This document shows, one piece after another, positions 55,858 through 64,000 of a DNA stretch of 64,000 nucleotides. The notes beneath the pieces were generated by a model that was given only the letters and a program-made list of their open reading frames with translations, was not told the DNA's origin and ran no database searches. Position 1 is the stretch's first letter. Each line of letters starts with the position of its first letter. The stretch comes from Pseudomonas asplenii (GTDB lineage: Bacteria; Pseudomonadota; Gammaproteobacteria; Pseudomonadales; Pseudomonadaceae): contig NZ_JSYZ01000004.1 in assembly GCF_001293465.1 (NCBI RefSeq), positions 62,001-126,000 on the forward strand. The letters run 5' to 3'. The position numbers were made by a program, and so were the translations under genes.

Positions 55858-57411
55858 ATGAATGCGTACTCGTCACCCCCAGGCCGCGAATCGGTCGATA
55901 TCGCGATCATCGGCTCCGGCTTTGCCGGGCTGTGCATGGCCATCAAGCTGAAAGAGGCCGGGATGGCCGATTTCTTCATTGCCGAACGCGCCGACTCGCT
56001 CGGCGGTACCTGGCGGGACAACCACTATCCGGGCTGCGCCTGCGATGTGCAGTCCCATGTCTATTCCTTTTCCTTCGCACCCAACCCGCACTGGAGCCGG
56101 CAGTTCGCGCCCCAGGCGGAAATACGCGCCTACCTGGAGCGCTGCGCCCGGGACTTTGGCCTGACGCCGCACCTGCGCTACAACATGGAGCTGCAGCAGG
56201 CCGTGTACGACGAGACGCAGCAACGCTGGCGCCTGAGCTTTTCCGATGGCCGCGAAGTCAGCGCCCGGGTGCTGATCAGCGGCATGGGCGGGCTGTCCCG
56301 CCCGGCATTGCCGGATATTCCGGGGCTGGAGAATTTCGCCGGCAAGAGCTTTCATTCCCAGCACTGGGATCACCAGTACCCACTGGAGGGCAAGCGTGTC
56401 GCGGTGATCGGTACCGGTGCCAGCGCCATCCAGTTCGTGCCGCAGATCGCCCCGCGGGTGGCGCACCTGAGCCTGTTCCAGCGCACCCCGCCGTGGATCC
56501 TGCCCAAGCCCGACCGCCCGTTGTCCGACGCCGAGCGCTGGCTGTTCAAGCACCTGCCGTTCACCCAGCGCCTGGCCCGTTCGGCCATCTACTGGCTGCT
56601 CGAAAGCCGGGTGATCGCCTTCGCCCGCCAACCCAGGCTGATGAAACTGGTGCAGAAGGTCGCCCTGCGCCACCTGCACAAGCAGGTCGCGGCCCCGACC
56701 CTGCGCCAGGCCCTGACCCCCGACTACACCATCGGCTGCAAGCGCATCCTGATCTCCAACGACTATTACCCAGCGCTGACCCGCAGCCACGTCAGGGTGG
56801 TGACCCAGGACGTGCAGCGGATCGAGGCCGATGCCGTGGTCACCGCCGATGGCGTGCGCCACCCGGTCGACTGCCTGATCTACGGCACCGGTTTCCAGGC
56901 CACCGAACCGCTACCCCGTGGCCTGCTGATCGGCCGCAACGGCGAGGACATCATGGACGCCTGGGCCGAGGGTGCCCACGCCTACCTGGGCACCTGCCTG
57001 CCCGGCTACCCCAACCTGTTCCTGATCATCGGCCCCAACACGGGCCTGGGGCACAACTCGATGATCCTGATGATCGAGGCCCAGGTCGACTACATCCTCC
57101 AGGCACTGAAACAGATGCGCGACCAGCGGATCCGCGCCCTGGAGGTCCGGCCCCAGGTCGAAAGCCGGTACAACAGCCGGCTGCAGCAGCAGCTCAAGCG
57201 GGCGATCTGGTCCACCGGCGGTTGCCGCAGCTGGTACCTGGACCCGCGCACCGGCAAGAACACCACGCTCTGGCCGGGCTCGACCTGGCGTTTCCGCCAG
57301 GCGACGCGGCACTTCGAGCTGCGCGACTACCTCACCTTCGGCGACAGCCATCAGCGCCCCGCCGCTGCCGCGCCCGCCGCCATCGAACCCGCACAAGGCA
57401 GCCACTCATGA
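55858..57411 (+). CDS. Flavin-containing Baeyer-Villiger-type monooxygenase
   Basis: A 517-aa FAD/NADPH enzyme. The FAD Rossmann motif is GSGFAG (19-24), the NADPH motif GTGASA (185-190), and the Baeyer-Villiger fingerprint FAGKSFHSQHWD is at 160-171. It inserts oxygen into ketones to give esters or lactones. The gene starts a three-gene plus-strand unit with an SDR (ATGA overlap) and a PF10118-like protein, with an esterase-like hydrolase divergent. The SDR could supply ketones from secondary alcohols and the hydrolase could open the ester. Confidence 0.9.
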   Translation: MNAYSSPPGRESVDIAIIGSGFAGLCMAIKLKEAGMADFFIAERADSLGGTWRDNHYPGCACDVQSHVYSFSFAPNPHWSRQFAPQAEIRAYLERCARDFGLTPHLRYNMELQQAVYDETQQRWRLSFSDGREVSARVLISGMGGLSRPALPDIPGLENFAGKSFHSQHWDHQYPLEGKRVAVIGTGASAIQFVPQIAPRVAHLSLFQRTPPWILPKPDRPLSDAERWLFKHLPFTQRLARSAIYWLLESRVIAFARQPRLMKLVQKVALRHLHKQVAAPTLRQALTPDYTIGCKRILISNDYYPALTRSHVRVVTQDVQRIEADAVVTADGVRHPVDCLIYGTGFQATEPLPRGLLIGRNGEDIMDAWAEGAHAYLGTCLPGYPNLFLIIGPNTGLGHNSMILMIEAQVDYILQALKQMRDQRIRALEVRPQVESRYNSRLQQQLKRAIWSTGGCRSWYLDPRTGKNTTLWPGSTWRFRQATRHFELRDYLTFGDSHQRPAAAAPAAIEPAQGSHS

Positions 57412-58310
57412 AGACATTCGACGGCAAGGTCGCCGCCATCACCGGCGCCGCTTCCGGCATGGGCCGCGCACTGGCCATTGCCCTGGCCCGCGAGGGTTGC
57501 CACCTGGCGCTGGCCGACAAGAACGCCGCCGGCCTGGAACAGACATTGCACCTGGCCCGCGCCGCGGCGCTGCTGCCCCTGCGCATGAGCTCGCAGGTGC
57601 TCGACGTGGCCGATCGCCTGGCGATGTTCGACTGGGCCGCAGCCACCGCCGCCGAACATGGCCAGGTCAACCTGATCTTCAACAACGCCGGCGTGGCGCT
57701 GTCGAGCACCATCGAGGGCATGAGCCTGGAAGACCTGGAGTGGATCGTCGGCATCAACTTCTGGGGCGTGGTGCATGGCACCCAGGCCTTCCTGCCCTAC
57801 CTCAGGCAGTCCGGCGAGGGGCATATCGTCAACACCTCCAGCGTGTTCGGGCTGTTCGCCCAGCCGGGCATGAGCGGCTACAACGCCAGCAAGTTCGCCG
57901 TGCGCGGTTTTACCGAAGCGCTGCGCCAGGAACTCGACCTGATGAACTACGGCGTCTCGGCCACCAGCGTGCACCCGGGCGGCATCCGTACCGATATCGC
58001 CCGCGCCAGCCGCATCAGCGACAACGTCAAGGGCCTGCTGATCGACAGCGAGCAACAGGCCCGGGCCGACTTCGAGAAGCTGTTCATCACCAGTGCCGAA
58101 CAGGCCGCCAGGGTGATCCTGCAGGGCGTGCGCAAGAACCGCCGCCGCGTGCTGATCGGCCGTGACGCCCACGCCCTGGACCTGTTCGTCCGGCTGCTGC
58201 CCAGCGCCTACCAGGCCCTGGTGGTGTTCCTCACCCGGCGCCTGTCGCCCCTGGGCCGCCGCAAGAACAGGGCCGCAGGCTACGACGTCAAGGACTCGGG
58301 CGGAATCTGA
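57408..58310 (+). CDS. Short-chain dehydrogenase with C-terminal extension
   Basis: A 300-aa SDR. The cofactor motif is ITGAASGMGRALA, then NNAGVALSS, Ser in NTSSVFGLFA and YNASKFA for Tyr-Lys. About 50 residues beyond the usual SDR end (FVRLLPSAYQALVVFLTRRL) form an amphipathic membrane-associated tail seen in SDRs of this cluster type. It overlaps the monooxygenase stop by 4 bp. Confidence 0.9.
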   Translation: MKTFDGKVAAITGAASGMGRALAIALAREGCHLALADKNAAGLEQTLHLARAAALLPLRMSSQVLDVADRLAMFDWAAATAAEHGQVNLIFNNAGVALSSTIEGMSLEDLEWIVGINFWGVVHGTQAFLPYLRQSGEGHIVNTSSVFGLFAQPGMSGYNASKFAVRGFTEALRQELDLMNYGVSATSVHPGGIRTDIARASRISDNVKGLLIDSEQQARADFEKLFITSAEQAARVILQGVRKNRRRVLIGRDAHALDLFVRLLPSAYQALVVFLTRRLSPLGRRKNRAAGYDVKDSGGI

Positions 58311-58343
58311 CCGCCCTCAACCGACATTTCAGGAGGGCCAGCC

Positions 58344-59177
58344 ATGCTGCCAATCCGTCGCGACATCCACCCCGAACTGCCAGCCGAACGCATCAAGGAC
58401 TGGCATGCCGAGGGCCCCTGGGTCACGCATTTCTTCAACGCCCTGTCCCTGCTGTTCCCCTCCGGCGAGCTGTTCTTCATGGACAGCGTGCGCCACTACC
58501 GCGACCGCATAGAGGACCCGCAACTGCGCAAGGCGATCCAGGGTTTCATCGGCCAGGAGGCCATGCACAGCCGTGAACACCTGCTCTACAACGACCTTTT
58601 GCAGAACGCCGGCCTGCCGGCGCACCTGCTCGACCGGCGCCTGCGGGCCATCCTCGACTTCCAGAAGAAACACTTCGCGCCGTCGTTCAACCTGGCGATC
58701 ACCATCGCCCTGGAACACTACACGGCGATGCTCGCCGACCTGCTGCTACGCGACCCGAGCCGCTTCGGCGATTCGGTCGAGGGCTACCGGCAGATGTGGA
58801 CCTGGCACGCCCTGGAGGAAACCGAACACAAGTCGGTGGCCTTCGATGTCTGGAACACGGTGATCAAGCCGGGGCCCAAGCGCTACCTGCTGCGGACCGG
58901 CGCGATGCTGTCGACCACGTTCTTTTTCTGGCTGGTGGTGTTCGACTTCCATGTCCGCCTGCTGATCGCCGACCGCAAGGCCGGCCATCACCTGCGGGGC
59001 GGGTGGCGGATGATCAAGTATCTGTTCGGCTGGCGCGGGGTGTTTCCGCGCATTGCGCTGCCGTGGCTGGACTACTTCAAGCCGGGGTTCCATCCCTGGG
59101 ACCATGACAACCGCGAGCAACTGGAGCGCATCGAGGGGTTGATGGAGGCCATCAAGGGTGGCAAGCCTGCCCAATAG
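58344..59177 (+). CDS. PF10118-type predicted metal-dependent hydrolase (ferritin-like)
   Basis: A 277-aa protein. Paired acidic/His motifs suggest a di-metal helical bundle: QEAMHSREH (71-79), ALEHY (E124, H125) and HALEETEH (155-162). The GELFFMDSVRHYRD opening is typical of the family annotated as predicted metal-dependent hydrolase. The activity is unproven; the motif layout would also fit a ferritin-like di-iron oxygenase. It is the third gene of the monooxygenase unit. Confidence 0.82.
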   Translation: MLPIRRDIHPELPAERIKDWHAEGPWVTHFFNALSLLFPSGELFFMDSVRHYRDRIEDPQLRKAIQGFIGQEAMHSREHLLYNDLLQNAGLPAHLLDRRLRAILDFQKKHFAPSFNLAITIALEHYTAMLADLLLRDPSRFGDSVEGYRQMWTWHALEETEHKSVAFDVWNTVIKPGPKRYLLRTGAMLSTTFFFWLVVFDFHVRLLIADRKAGHHLRGGWRMIKYLFGWRGVFPRIALPWLDYFKPGFHPWDHDNREQLERIEGLMEAIKGGKPAQ

Positions 59178-59212
59178 TTGAGTGGGCGCCGGAATCAGCT
59201 GTCACCTTTAGA

Positions 59213-59327
59213 GCCCTGTTCGCGGATAAATCCTGCTCCCGCAAACGCTTCGCGCTGAGCACAGGCCCTATGAGCCCGGTCAATCGGTGGGAGCCGGCGG
59301 TCCGGTTCATCCGCGAACAGGCGCACC
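59213..59327. repeat. REP inverted pair
   Basis: CCTGTTCGCGGAT (59215-59227) and ATCCGCGAACAGG (59309-59321) are perfect 13-bp inverted arms, with GGGAGCCGGCGGTCC inside as in the copy at 36561. It lies between convergent genes. Confidence 0.8.
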
Positions 59328-59333
59328 CCAACC

Positions 59334-60482
59334 TCAGAAGGCCTCCTCCACCGCCTTCACCTCACTGGCGGTGTCGATACTCACCACCACCGACATCCCC
59401 GGCCGCAGCCGCTCGGCCTCGGCCTGGCCCGGATCGACGGTGATCCGCACCGGCACCCGCTGGGCGATCTTGACGAAGTTGCCGGTGGCGTTATCGGCCT
59501 GCAACAGGCTGAACTCCGAGCCCGTGGCCGGCGCGATGCGCTGGACCCGCCCGGTAAAGCGGCGATGGTCGAGGGCATCCACGGTGAACGACGCCGCCTG
59601 CCCTTCGCGCACCCCGGCCATCTGCGTTTCCTTCAGGTTGGCGATGACCCAGCGCCGCTCCGGCACCAGCGCCATCAGTTGCGCACCGGAGTTCACATAG
59701 GCGCCCAGGCGCACGCCGATCTGCCCCAACTGCCCGTCCCGGGGCGCCACCACCCGGGTATTGGACAGGTCGATGCGCGCCAGCTCGACCGCCGCCTCGG
59801 CACTGGCCACCGCCGCTTCCAGCGACCCGCGGTTGACCACCACCGTCTGCAGGTCCTGCCGGGAAATCTCCAGCGCGGCCTCGGCCTGGGCGATGGCCGC
59901 CAGGGTCTGGGCCCGGTCGGCACGGGTCACGTCCAGCTCACGGCGTGATACCGAGCCATCGGCGATCAACGCCTGGTTACGGGCCAGGTCGGCTTCGCTC
60001 TTGCGCGATTGCGCCTTGCTGTTCTCCAGGGCGGCGCGCCGCTGGGCAATGGTTGCCTCGGCACTGCGCCGTTGCTGCAGATTGTTGGCCAGGGCAGCCT
60101 TCTGCACCGCCAGTTGGGCCAGTGCCTGGTCCAGGCGTTGCTGGTAGATGCGGTCGTCGAGGCGCACCAGCAGGTCGCCGGCCTTGACGTGCTGGAAGTC
60201 CTGCACCGGCACCTCGAACACATAGCCGCTCAACTGCGGGCCAATCAGCGTCACCTGGCCGCGAACCAGCGCGTTCTCGGTGCTCTCGATGGCACTGCTG
60301 AACGGCGGCAGTTGCCAGGCGTACAGCACGATCAGCACGCCGACCAGGGCGATCGCGGCAAAGCCCAGTGACGAGATGATCCGCACCCGCAACGAGCGCG
60401 GTTCGGTCGACGATGCCCCGGGAGGCGTCTGGCCCTCGGCGGTGGCGGCAATGGCATTGGTGGTGGTGACGGATTCGCTCAT
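59334..60482 (-). CDS. HlyD/EmrA-type membrane fusion protein
   Basis: A 382-aa periplasmic adaptor. It has a cytoplasmic N-terminus, one membrane helix (about residues 39-55), the split biotinyl-lipoyl domain (GPQLSGYVFEVPVQDFQHVKAGDLL and NTRVVAPRDGQLG), and an intervening long alpha-hairpin with many Ala, Gln and Arg. It links an inner-membrane exporter to an outer-membrane channel. Its start overlaps the upstream MFS gene stop by 4 bp. No outer-membrane channel gene follows in the window. Confidence 0.93.
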   Translation of the reverse strand: MSESVTTTNAIAATAEGQTPPGASSTEPRSLRVRIISSLGFAAIALVGVLIVLYAWQLPPFSSAIESTENALVRGQVTLIGPQLSGYVFEVPVQDFQHVKAGDLLVRLDDRIYQQRLDQALAQLAVQKAALANNLQQRRSAEATIAQRRAALENSKAQSRKSEADLARNQALIADGSVSRRELDVTRADRAQTLAAIAQAEAALEISRQDLQTVVVNRGSLEAAVASAEAAVELARIDLSNTRVVAPRDGQLGQIGVRLGAYVNSGAQLMALVPERRWVIANLKETQMAGVREGQAASFTVDALDHRRFTGRVQRIAPATGSEFSLLQADNATGNFVKIAQRVPVRITVDPGQAEAERLRPGMSVVVSIDTASEVKAVEEAF

Positions 60483-62140
60483 CGTGGGGTGGCACCGCTG
60501 CTGGAGGTGGAAGGTGGAGGATTGCCGGCGACCCGCCGCGTGGTGCTCATCAGCCACAGGCTGCGGATGAAGATCCAGATCATGGTCAGCACCGCGATCA
60601 GCGCGATCAGCATGAACACATCGTTATAGGCCAGCACGTTGGCCTCGCGGGTCGCCGCCGTGGCCAGCGCGCGCATGCCCTGGGTGGTACGCAGCGCCGG
60701 ATCGAAAATGGTCGAGGCATAACCGGCGGCGGAACCCTGTATCCGCGCGGCCACCAGCGGGTCGCTCAGCACCAGGTGCTCGACGATGCCGCTGGAGTGG
60801 AGTTTCTCGCGCACCACCTGGAAGGTTCCCAGCAGCGCCGAACCGATCAGCCCGCCGAGGTTGTTGCACATCCCGAACAACACGGAAAAACTCACCAGGT
60901 TGCGCGGGTTGGTGATCACGTTGCGGGTGCCCAGGGCCATGGTCGGACCGACGAAGAAGGTACCGCCGAACGCCAGCAGGAACTGGCTGAGGTACATGTT
61001 GGCCGGACGGGTCAGGTTGTTCGAGAAGCTGTCGAGGGAGGAACCCAGCGCCATCAGCGCCAGGGAAATGATCAGCGGCATGAACAGGTGGTCGGGATGA
61101 ATGGTCAGGGCACTGACCGCCAATCCGGCGATGCTGCCCACCAGCATCACCAGATAAAGGCTGCGCATCTGCTCGCTCCCCATGTTCAGGGCCTGCAGGA
61201 AGCCCACCGCCCCCGTGGACTGCTCGGAGAACACCAGGCGGATCAGGATCACCGCCAGCGCCAGGCGGATCATCGCCCCGCTGCCCAGCCAGCGGGTCAT
61301 CAGCATCGGGTTGCTGCGGTTGTGCTCGATCGCCAGCCCGGCCAGGATCAGCACGATCGACGCGGCGCTGGCGATGCCGATCCACGGCGCCTCCAGCCAC
61401 CAGTCGATGCGGCCCAGGGACAGCACCGCACACAGCAGCGCGACACCGGTGGCGAGGATCGCGAAGGTGAGAAAGTCGAGCTTTTCGAAGGTCCTGAAAC
61501 GGTCGCCCGGTGGCAGCTTGAGCAGGAGCACGCAGCCCAGCGCCGCCAGCGCCAGGCCCAGTTCGAACAGGTACAGGCCACGCCATTCGGCGATCTGCAA
61601 AAGGTCCTCGGAAAACAGCCGGGCCAGCGGCAATGCCAACTGCGAGGTGCCCAACCCCAGCACCAGGGCCTTGAGCCGCCATTTCGCCGGGAACGCCTGG
61701 ATCATGTAGTAAAGGCCGAGGGAGCTCAGGGCCGCGCCGACCATGCCGTGGGCCGCGCGCACGGCAATAGCCGAACTGAGGTCGTTGACGAACAGGTGGC
61801 CGAAGGTCACCAGGGCGTAGAGCACCAGGAACACCTCGGTGAACGCCCGCAGACCGAACTGCTGGCGAAATTTCACCAGCAGCAGGTTCATCGAGACATT
61901 GGTCATCACATAGGCCGCCGGCAGCCAGGCCATTTCCGCGGTGGTGGCGCCGAGTGCGCCCTGCAGGTAAGGCAGGTTGGCCACCACCAGCGCATTGCCC
62001 AGGCCACCGGTCAGGGCTACCAGCAGCCCGACCATGGCATAGGCCAGGCGCCGGGGCGTCGAATGCAGTGGAGTCGAGGGTGAGCCGGGCAGACTGGGGC
62101 GTTCGTGGGGCTGCCAGTTGCGCGGCGTGTACTGATTCAT
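60479..62140 (-). CDS. MFS drug exporter, DHA2/EmrB-type
   Basis: A 553-aa protein with about 14 membrane helices. The N-terminal helix region LVALTGGLGNALVVANLPYLQGALG with MAWLPAAYVMTNVSMNLLLVKF resembles the EmrB family. The C-terminus is basic and polar. With the EmrA-like partner it forms a proton-driven efflux pair for toxic hydrophobic compounds. No dedicated regulator is adjacent; substrate is unknown. Confidence 0.92.
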   Translation of the reverse strand: MNQYTPRNWQPHERPSLPGSPSTPLHSTPRRLAYAMVGLLVALTGGLGNALVVANLPYLQGALGATTAEMAWLPAAYVMTNVSMNLLLVKFRQQFGLRAFTEVFLVLYALVTFGHLFVNDLSSAIAVRAAHGMVGAALSSLGLYYMIQAFPAKWRLKALVLGLGTSQLALPLARLFSEDLLQIAEWRGLYLFELGLALAALGCVLLLKLPPGDRFRTFEKLDFLTFAILATGVALLCAVLSLGRIDWWLEAPWIGIASAASIVLILAGLAIEHNRSNPMLMTRWLGSGAMIRLALAVILIRLVFSEQSTGAVGFLQALNMGSEQMRSLYLVMLVGSIAGLAVSALTIHPDHLFMPLIISLALMALGSSLDSFSNNLTRPANMYLSQFLLAFGGTFFVGPTMALGTRNVITNPRNLVSFSVLFGMCNNLGGLIGSALLGTFQVVREKLHSSGIVEHLVLSDPLVAARIQGSAAGYASTIFDPALRTTQGMRALATAATREANVLAYNDVFMLIALIAVLTMIWIFIRSLWLMSTTRRVAGNPPPSTSSSGATPR

Positions 62141-62641
62141 CCCGGATTCCCGAATACAAGAGCGACTTGGAGATTACTTATTTTCGTACAGCGCCGGGAG
62201 CCTGTCAGAAAAATTCCCATGCTCGAAGCGGTTGCAGTGGGTTGAGCAAAAAATCACCGATTGCAAGCCGCAGAACGTTACAAGTTTTCACATCCCCCCG
62301 GATTCCTGAATAGAGCCTGTCTGTATGTCAAAAAGGACACGATGTTGAGCTATCTTTCATAGGCTTTTCACATCTCTACGTTTACCGTAGCCCCTGTCCA
62401 GGACTCAAGTCAGGGAATTGATGGAAATCATGAAGATAACGCGACATCACTCCTTTACCTTTCACGGTTTTAGGCTTTAATCGCCGGATGTCCGTCGTGT
62501 GTGTTTAGCATCTTCCTACAAGCAGTTCTGGTTTTGCCCGACACACTGGTACAAGTCGTCTTTCCCATGGTGAAATCCGACCTGTCACACGATGACACAG
62601 ATCATCGCTTGCATTACTGAAACCTTTCTGGAAAGAAGCCT
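62141..62641. other. 501-bp gap before arnC
   Basis: It carries the promoters of the MFS gene (minus) and arnC (plus). CGGATTCC-GAATA occurs twice (62143-62156 and about 62299-62312). Parts resemble neither a coding remnant of arnB nor a recognised RNA. No convincing PmrA or PhoP tandem box was found, though GTTTA occurs singly at several places. Confidence 0.4.
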
Positions 62642-63655
62642 TTGAAACCTTACCCGATTCAGCGCGTGTCGATCGTCATACCGGTCTACAACGAAGAACA
62701 GAGCTTGCCCGAGCTGTTGCGCCGTACCGAAGCCGCCTGCGCGCAGTTGAGCCAGGACGTGGAAATCATCCTGGTTGACGACGGCAGCCGTGATCGCTCC
62801 GCCGATCTCCTTCAGGAAGCCGCCGAGCGCGAAGGCAGCCCGGTGGTTGCCGTGATCCTCAACCGCAACTATGGCCAGCACGCAGCGATCATGGCCGGTT
62901 TCGAGCAGTCCACCGGTGACGTGGTGATCACCCTGGACGCCGACCTGCAGAACCCGCCGGAAGAGATTCCGCGCCTGGTGGCCCAGGCCGCGCTGGGCTA
63001 CGACGTGGTCGGTACCGTGCGCAACAACCGCCAGGACTCGGCCTTCCGCCGCTGGCCGTCGCGCCTGATCAACCTGGCCGTGCAGCGCTCCACCGGCGTT
63101 GCCATGAGCGACTACGGCTGCATGCTGCGCGCCTATCGCCGCAGCATCGTCGACGCCATGCTCGCCTGCCGCGAACGCAGCACCTTCATCCCGATCCTGG
63201 CCAACAGCTTCGCCCGCCACACCACCGAGGTGCTGGTGCAGCACGCCGAGCGCGAGCACGGCGACTCCAAGTACAGCCCGATGCGCCTGATCAACCTGAT
63301 GTTCGACCTGGTCACCTGCATGACCACCACGCCCCTGCGGCTGCTGAGCATCATCGGTTTCGCCATGGCCGGCCTCGGCGCACTGTTCGCCTTGCTGCTG
63401 ATCTTCCTGCGCCTGATTTTCGGCGCCGAATGGGCCGGTGACGGTACCTTCGTGCTGTTCGCCGTGCTGTTCGTGTTCACCGGCGGCCAGTTCATCGGCA
63501 TGGGCCTGCTGGGTGAGTACCTGGGTCGCATGTACAGCGATGTCCGCGCCCGTCCACGCTTCTTCATCGAGAAAGTGCTGCGCAGTCAGCCCTCTTCCAG
63601 CAGCACTGCCGCGCAAACCCCTTCTACAACTACTGTCAATCAGGTTGCCCCATGA
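62642..63655 (+). CDS. arnC: Undecaprenyl-phosphate 4-deoxy-4-formamido-L-arabinose transferase
   Basis: A 337-aa GT2 enzyme. The N-terminus [18 protein letters not shown], the [11 protein letters not shown] nucleotide site and [15 protein letters not shown] are typical of ArnC/PmrF. Two C-terminal helices (about 234-258 and 268-290) anchor it to the inner membrane. It moves formamido-arabinose from UDP to the lipid carrier for lipid A modification and polymyxin resistance. The start is TTG at 62642 after GGAAAGAAG. It overlaps arnA by 4 bp; arnB, which usually precedes it, is absent. Confidence 0.95.
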   Translation: MKPYPIQRVSIVIPVYNEEQSLPELLRRTEAACAQLSQDVEIILVDDGSRDRSADLLQEAAEREGSPVVAVILNRNYGQHAAIMAGFEQSTGDVVITLDADLQNPPEEIPRLVAQAALGYDVVGTVRNNRQDSAFRRWPSRLINLAVQRSTGVAMSDYGCMLRAYRRSIVDAMLACRERSTFIPILANSFARHTTEVLVQHAEREHGDSKYSPMRLINLMFDLVTCMTTTPLRLLSIIGFAMAGLGALFALLLIFLRLIFGAEWAGDGTFVLFAVLFVFTGGQFIGMGLLGEYLGRMYSDVRARPRFFIEKVLRSQPSSSSTAAQTPSTTTVNQVAP

Positions 63656-64000
63656 ATCCGAAAGCTGTTGTCTTTGCCTATCACGATATCGGTTGCGCAG
63701 GCATCGAAGCCCTGCTGAACGCAGGTTATGAAATCGCTGCCGTGTTCACCCATGCCGACGATCCCAAGGAAAACACCTTCTACGGTTCGGTAGCCCAGCT
63801 GTGCGCCCTCAAGGGCATCCCGGTGCATGCCCCGGAAGACGCCAACCACCCGCTGTGGATCGAGCGCATCGCCAAGCTGAACCCGGATTTCATCTTCTCC
63901 TTCTACTACCGCAACCTGCTGAGCGAAGCGCTGCTGGCCACCGCCAAAAATGGTGCGTTCAACCTGCACGGCTCGCTGCTGCCACGCTATCGCGGCCGCG
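63652..64000 (+). CDS. arnA: ArnA, UDP-L-Ara4N formyltransferase/UDP-glucuronate decarboxylase, N-terminal part
   Basis: The first 116 codons are inside the window. The visible part is the formyltransferase domain: [20 protein letters not shown], then [15 protein letters not shown] and the catalytic [12 protein letters not shown] (Asn and His). The full protein should be about 660 aa with a C-terminal decarboxylase. It supplies formylated UDP-Ara4N to ArnC. The ATG overlaps the arnC stop (63652-63655). Confidence 0.95.
   Translation, partial: MNPKAVVFAYHDIGCAGIEALLNAGYEIAAVFTHADDPKENTFYGSVAQLCALKGIPVHAPEDANHPLWIERIAKLNPDFIFSFYYRNLLSEALLATAKNGAFNLHGSLLPRYRGR

Noticed and set aside
62141..62641. 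arnB remnant in front of arnC
   Set aside because: Reading the region in the forward frames shows no PLP-aminotransferase motif or continuous frame.

Overview
The window is a high-G+C Gammaproteobacterial chromosome segment, almost certainly a fluorescens-type Pseudomonas. The evidence is the gene content (nfuA, cti, metH, cysI-DUF934, sohB, cbtBA, paired PraB-like proteins with AlkB, arnCA), the dense coding, and short Pseudomonas-type REP palindromes in the gaps. From memory, the block nfuA / cti / metH / DUF2970 / cysI / DUF934 / sohB / phosphatase / SCP2 / phosphotransferase / SDR is conserved backbone also found in P. aeruginosa (about PA1847 down to PA1828). Against that frame two stretches here look like accessory insertions.

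Layout. 1-1.1 kb: the N-terminus of a CHASE3 sensor, divergent from a single-domain response regulator, with a palindrome between them. 1.2-3.8 kb: a cobalamin riboswitch with its own terminator, then cbtB-cbtA-cobE and cobM. 3.8-9.1 kb: a NUDIX protein, nfuA, an EamA exporter divergent from an AraC regulator, and cti. 9.2-16 kb: metH, two small membrane proteins, cysI and DUF934. 16.1-20.9 kb: a 1609-aa dermonecrotic-toxin-like/LRR/NEL ubiquitin-ligase protein. 21-23.4 kb: sohB, a histidine phosphatase and an SCP2 protein.

23.4-31.6 kb: a complete PipR-type locus. It has a six-gene operon (peptidase plus dipeptide-type ABC transporter, every junction a 4-bp overlap), a LuxR solo, and a second proline-iminopeptidase-like gene. 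A 16-bp CTAG-armed inverted repeat lies about 60 bp upstream of each peptidase gene. This is expected to be a plant-signal or peptide-responsive circuit without a LuxI. 31.8-37.6 kb: phosphotransferase and SDR, DUF2946 and a TonB receptor, and a lone betaine-type binding protein. 37.7-41.7 kb: two overlapping unknown genes, a coiled-coil protein, a chemoreceptor and a zinc-independent DksA paralogue.

42.0-59.2 kb: a hydrocarbon/fatty-acid region. On the minus strand run a hydrolase, alkB, two PraB-like proteins, a FadL porin, acyl-CoA dehydrogenase, FabG4-like reductase, MaoC hydratase, thiolase and acyl-CoA ligase. On the plus strand run a Baeyer-Villiger-type monooxygenase, an SDR and a PF10118-like protein. 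Together they could take up, hydroxylate and beta-oxidise alkanes or long-chain lipids. An almost identical AT-rich element lies in front of two of these units. 59.3-62.1 kb: an EmrAB-like efflux pair. 62.6-64 kb: arnC and the start of arnA (lipid A aminoarabinose modification), with no arnB in front.

Strongest points for follow-up: the PipR locus with its paired boxes, the NEL-domain protein, and the alkane region with a possible (R)-specific beta-oxidation module and shared AT-rich elements. All statements about other genomes come from memory.
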